NCBI GenBank assembly: GCA_963530295.1
Contig: CAUSCF010000021.1
Location: 1 to 30,772, forward strand
Reading direction: 5' to 3'
Origin: JABCPE02 sp963530295
Lineage (GTDB): Bacteria; Bacteroidota; Bacteroidia; Flavobacteriales; Weeksellaceae
DNA length: 30,772 nucleotides
Each line of letters starts with the position of its first letter. Position 1 is the first letter of the stretch. Both the position numbers and the translations under genes were made by a program. Positions 30,571 through 30,772 of this stretch are shown piece after piece. Under the pieces are notes generated by a model. The model was not told the origin of the DNA and made no database searches. It saw nothing but the letters and a program-made list of their open reading frames with translations.

Positions 30571-30772
30571 ATAAGATTTTTTCTGTAATAAAACAGCGGA
30601 ACTATCAGTAAAATAGGCAGAGGCTGAATCACAAATCTTCTGATGTAAAACGAAAACAAATTCCCAAAACTAAATTCCGTATAGACAGAATACAGATAAA
30701 TAGGGAAGAAAAGAACAAAAGATAAAGTGATTAAAACCATCGCTTGGAAAGTCCATTTTTTATTTAAAAACA
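30564..30772 (-). CDS. Membrane protein, 3' part only (start outside window)
   Basis: An open - strand frame runs from the window edge to a stop at 30564-30566, giving the last 69 residues: LNKKWTFQAMVLITLSFVLF, then FPIYLYSVYTEFSFGNLFSF, then YIRRFVIQPLPILLIVPLFY and YRKNLIK. Two hydrophobic helices with a basic tail indicate a small inner-membrane protein. The shape (two helices, the second ending in PLxxRK) recalls DUF2798 proteins, but this is a weak impression. Codon use is ordinary. The 5' end is outside the window. Confidence 0.55.
   Translation of the reverse strand, partial: FLNKKWTFQAMVLITLSFVLFFPIYLYSVYTEFSFGNLFSFYIRRFVIQPLPILLIVPLFYYRKNLIK

Overview
The window comes from a low-GC member of the Bacteroidota, most likely the Flavobacteriia (family Weeksellaceae / Chryseobacterium group). 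This rests on promoters of the Bacteroidota type (TTTG, about 19 bp, then TAnnTTTG, the cleanest ahead of rpsL, rpmE2 and the GlmU-like gene), the absence of Shine-Dalgarno sequences, a TonB-dependent receptor, DUF2461 and DUF4407 proteins, an 'alternative GlmU' protein, and an rpsL-rpsG-fusA-rpsJ cluster without tuf. The genus is not assigned.

Layout. Positions 1-800 hold a terminator and two small + strand genes, each broken by one frameshift. From 818 to 6649 all genes are on the - strand: an SDR oxidoreductase, a DUF2461 protein, aroA, a MazG-like pyrophosphohydrolase, a B-box zinc-finger membrane protein, the degraded 3' end of an IS1595-type transposase, and two lipoproteins, the larger one probably a beta-helix. 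A divergent promoter region (6650-6824) separates these from + strand genes: rpmE2, a GlmU-like protein, a PepSY-like exported protein and guaB. A 15-bp perfect inverted repeat frames the guaB promoter and includes its start codon.

Positions 10.4-20.7 kb are a complete nickel/urease island: a small exported protein of unknown function, hypA, hypB, a urea transporter, ureA, ureB, ureC, then a second ureC, then ureE, ureF, ureG and ureD. Urea enters by the transporter; UreABC hydrolyses it; HypA/HypB and UreE/UreG/UreF/UreD deliver and insert nickel. Two things stand out. First, ureC is duplicated. The second copy is its own transcription unit, with a terminator before it, its own -7 box and a terminator after it. 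The copies are identical over 1,656 nt but differ at 9 sites near their two ends, as expected of recent gene conversion (or of assembly collapse). Second, between the second ureC and ureE lies a promoter followed by about 190 nt that folds into a 25-bp closing stem, an open middle and a capped terminal stem. This is the architecture of 6S RNA and I call it a candidate 6S-type ncRNA. ureE then has a further -7 box of its own.

Positions 20.7-24.2 kb carry the str-type ribosomal operon (rpsL, rpsG, fusA, rpsJ). After it come an AI-2E family permease, a TonB-dependent receptor, a four-helix membrane protein, asd, a DUF4407 protein and, at the right edge on the - strand, the 3' end of another membrane protein. 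No tRNA, rRNA or CRISPR array was seen.
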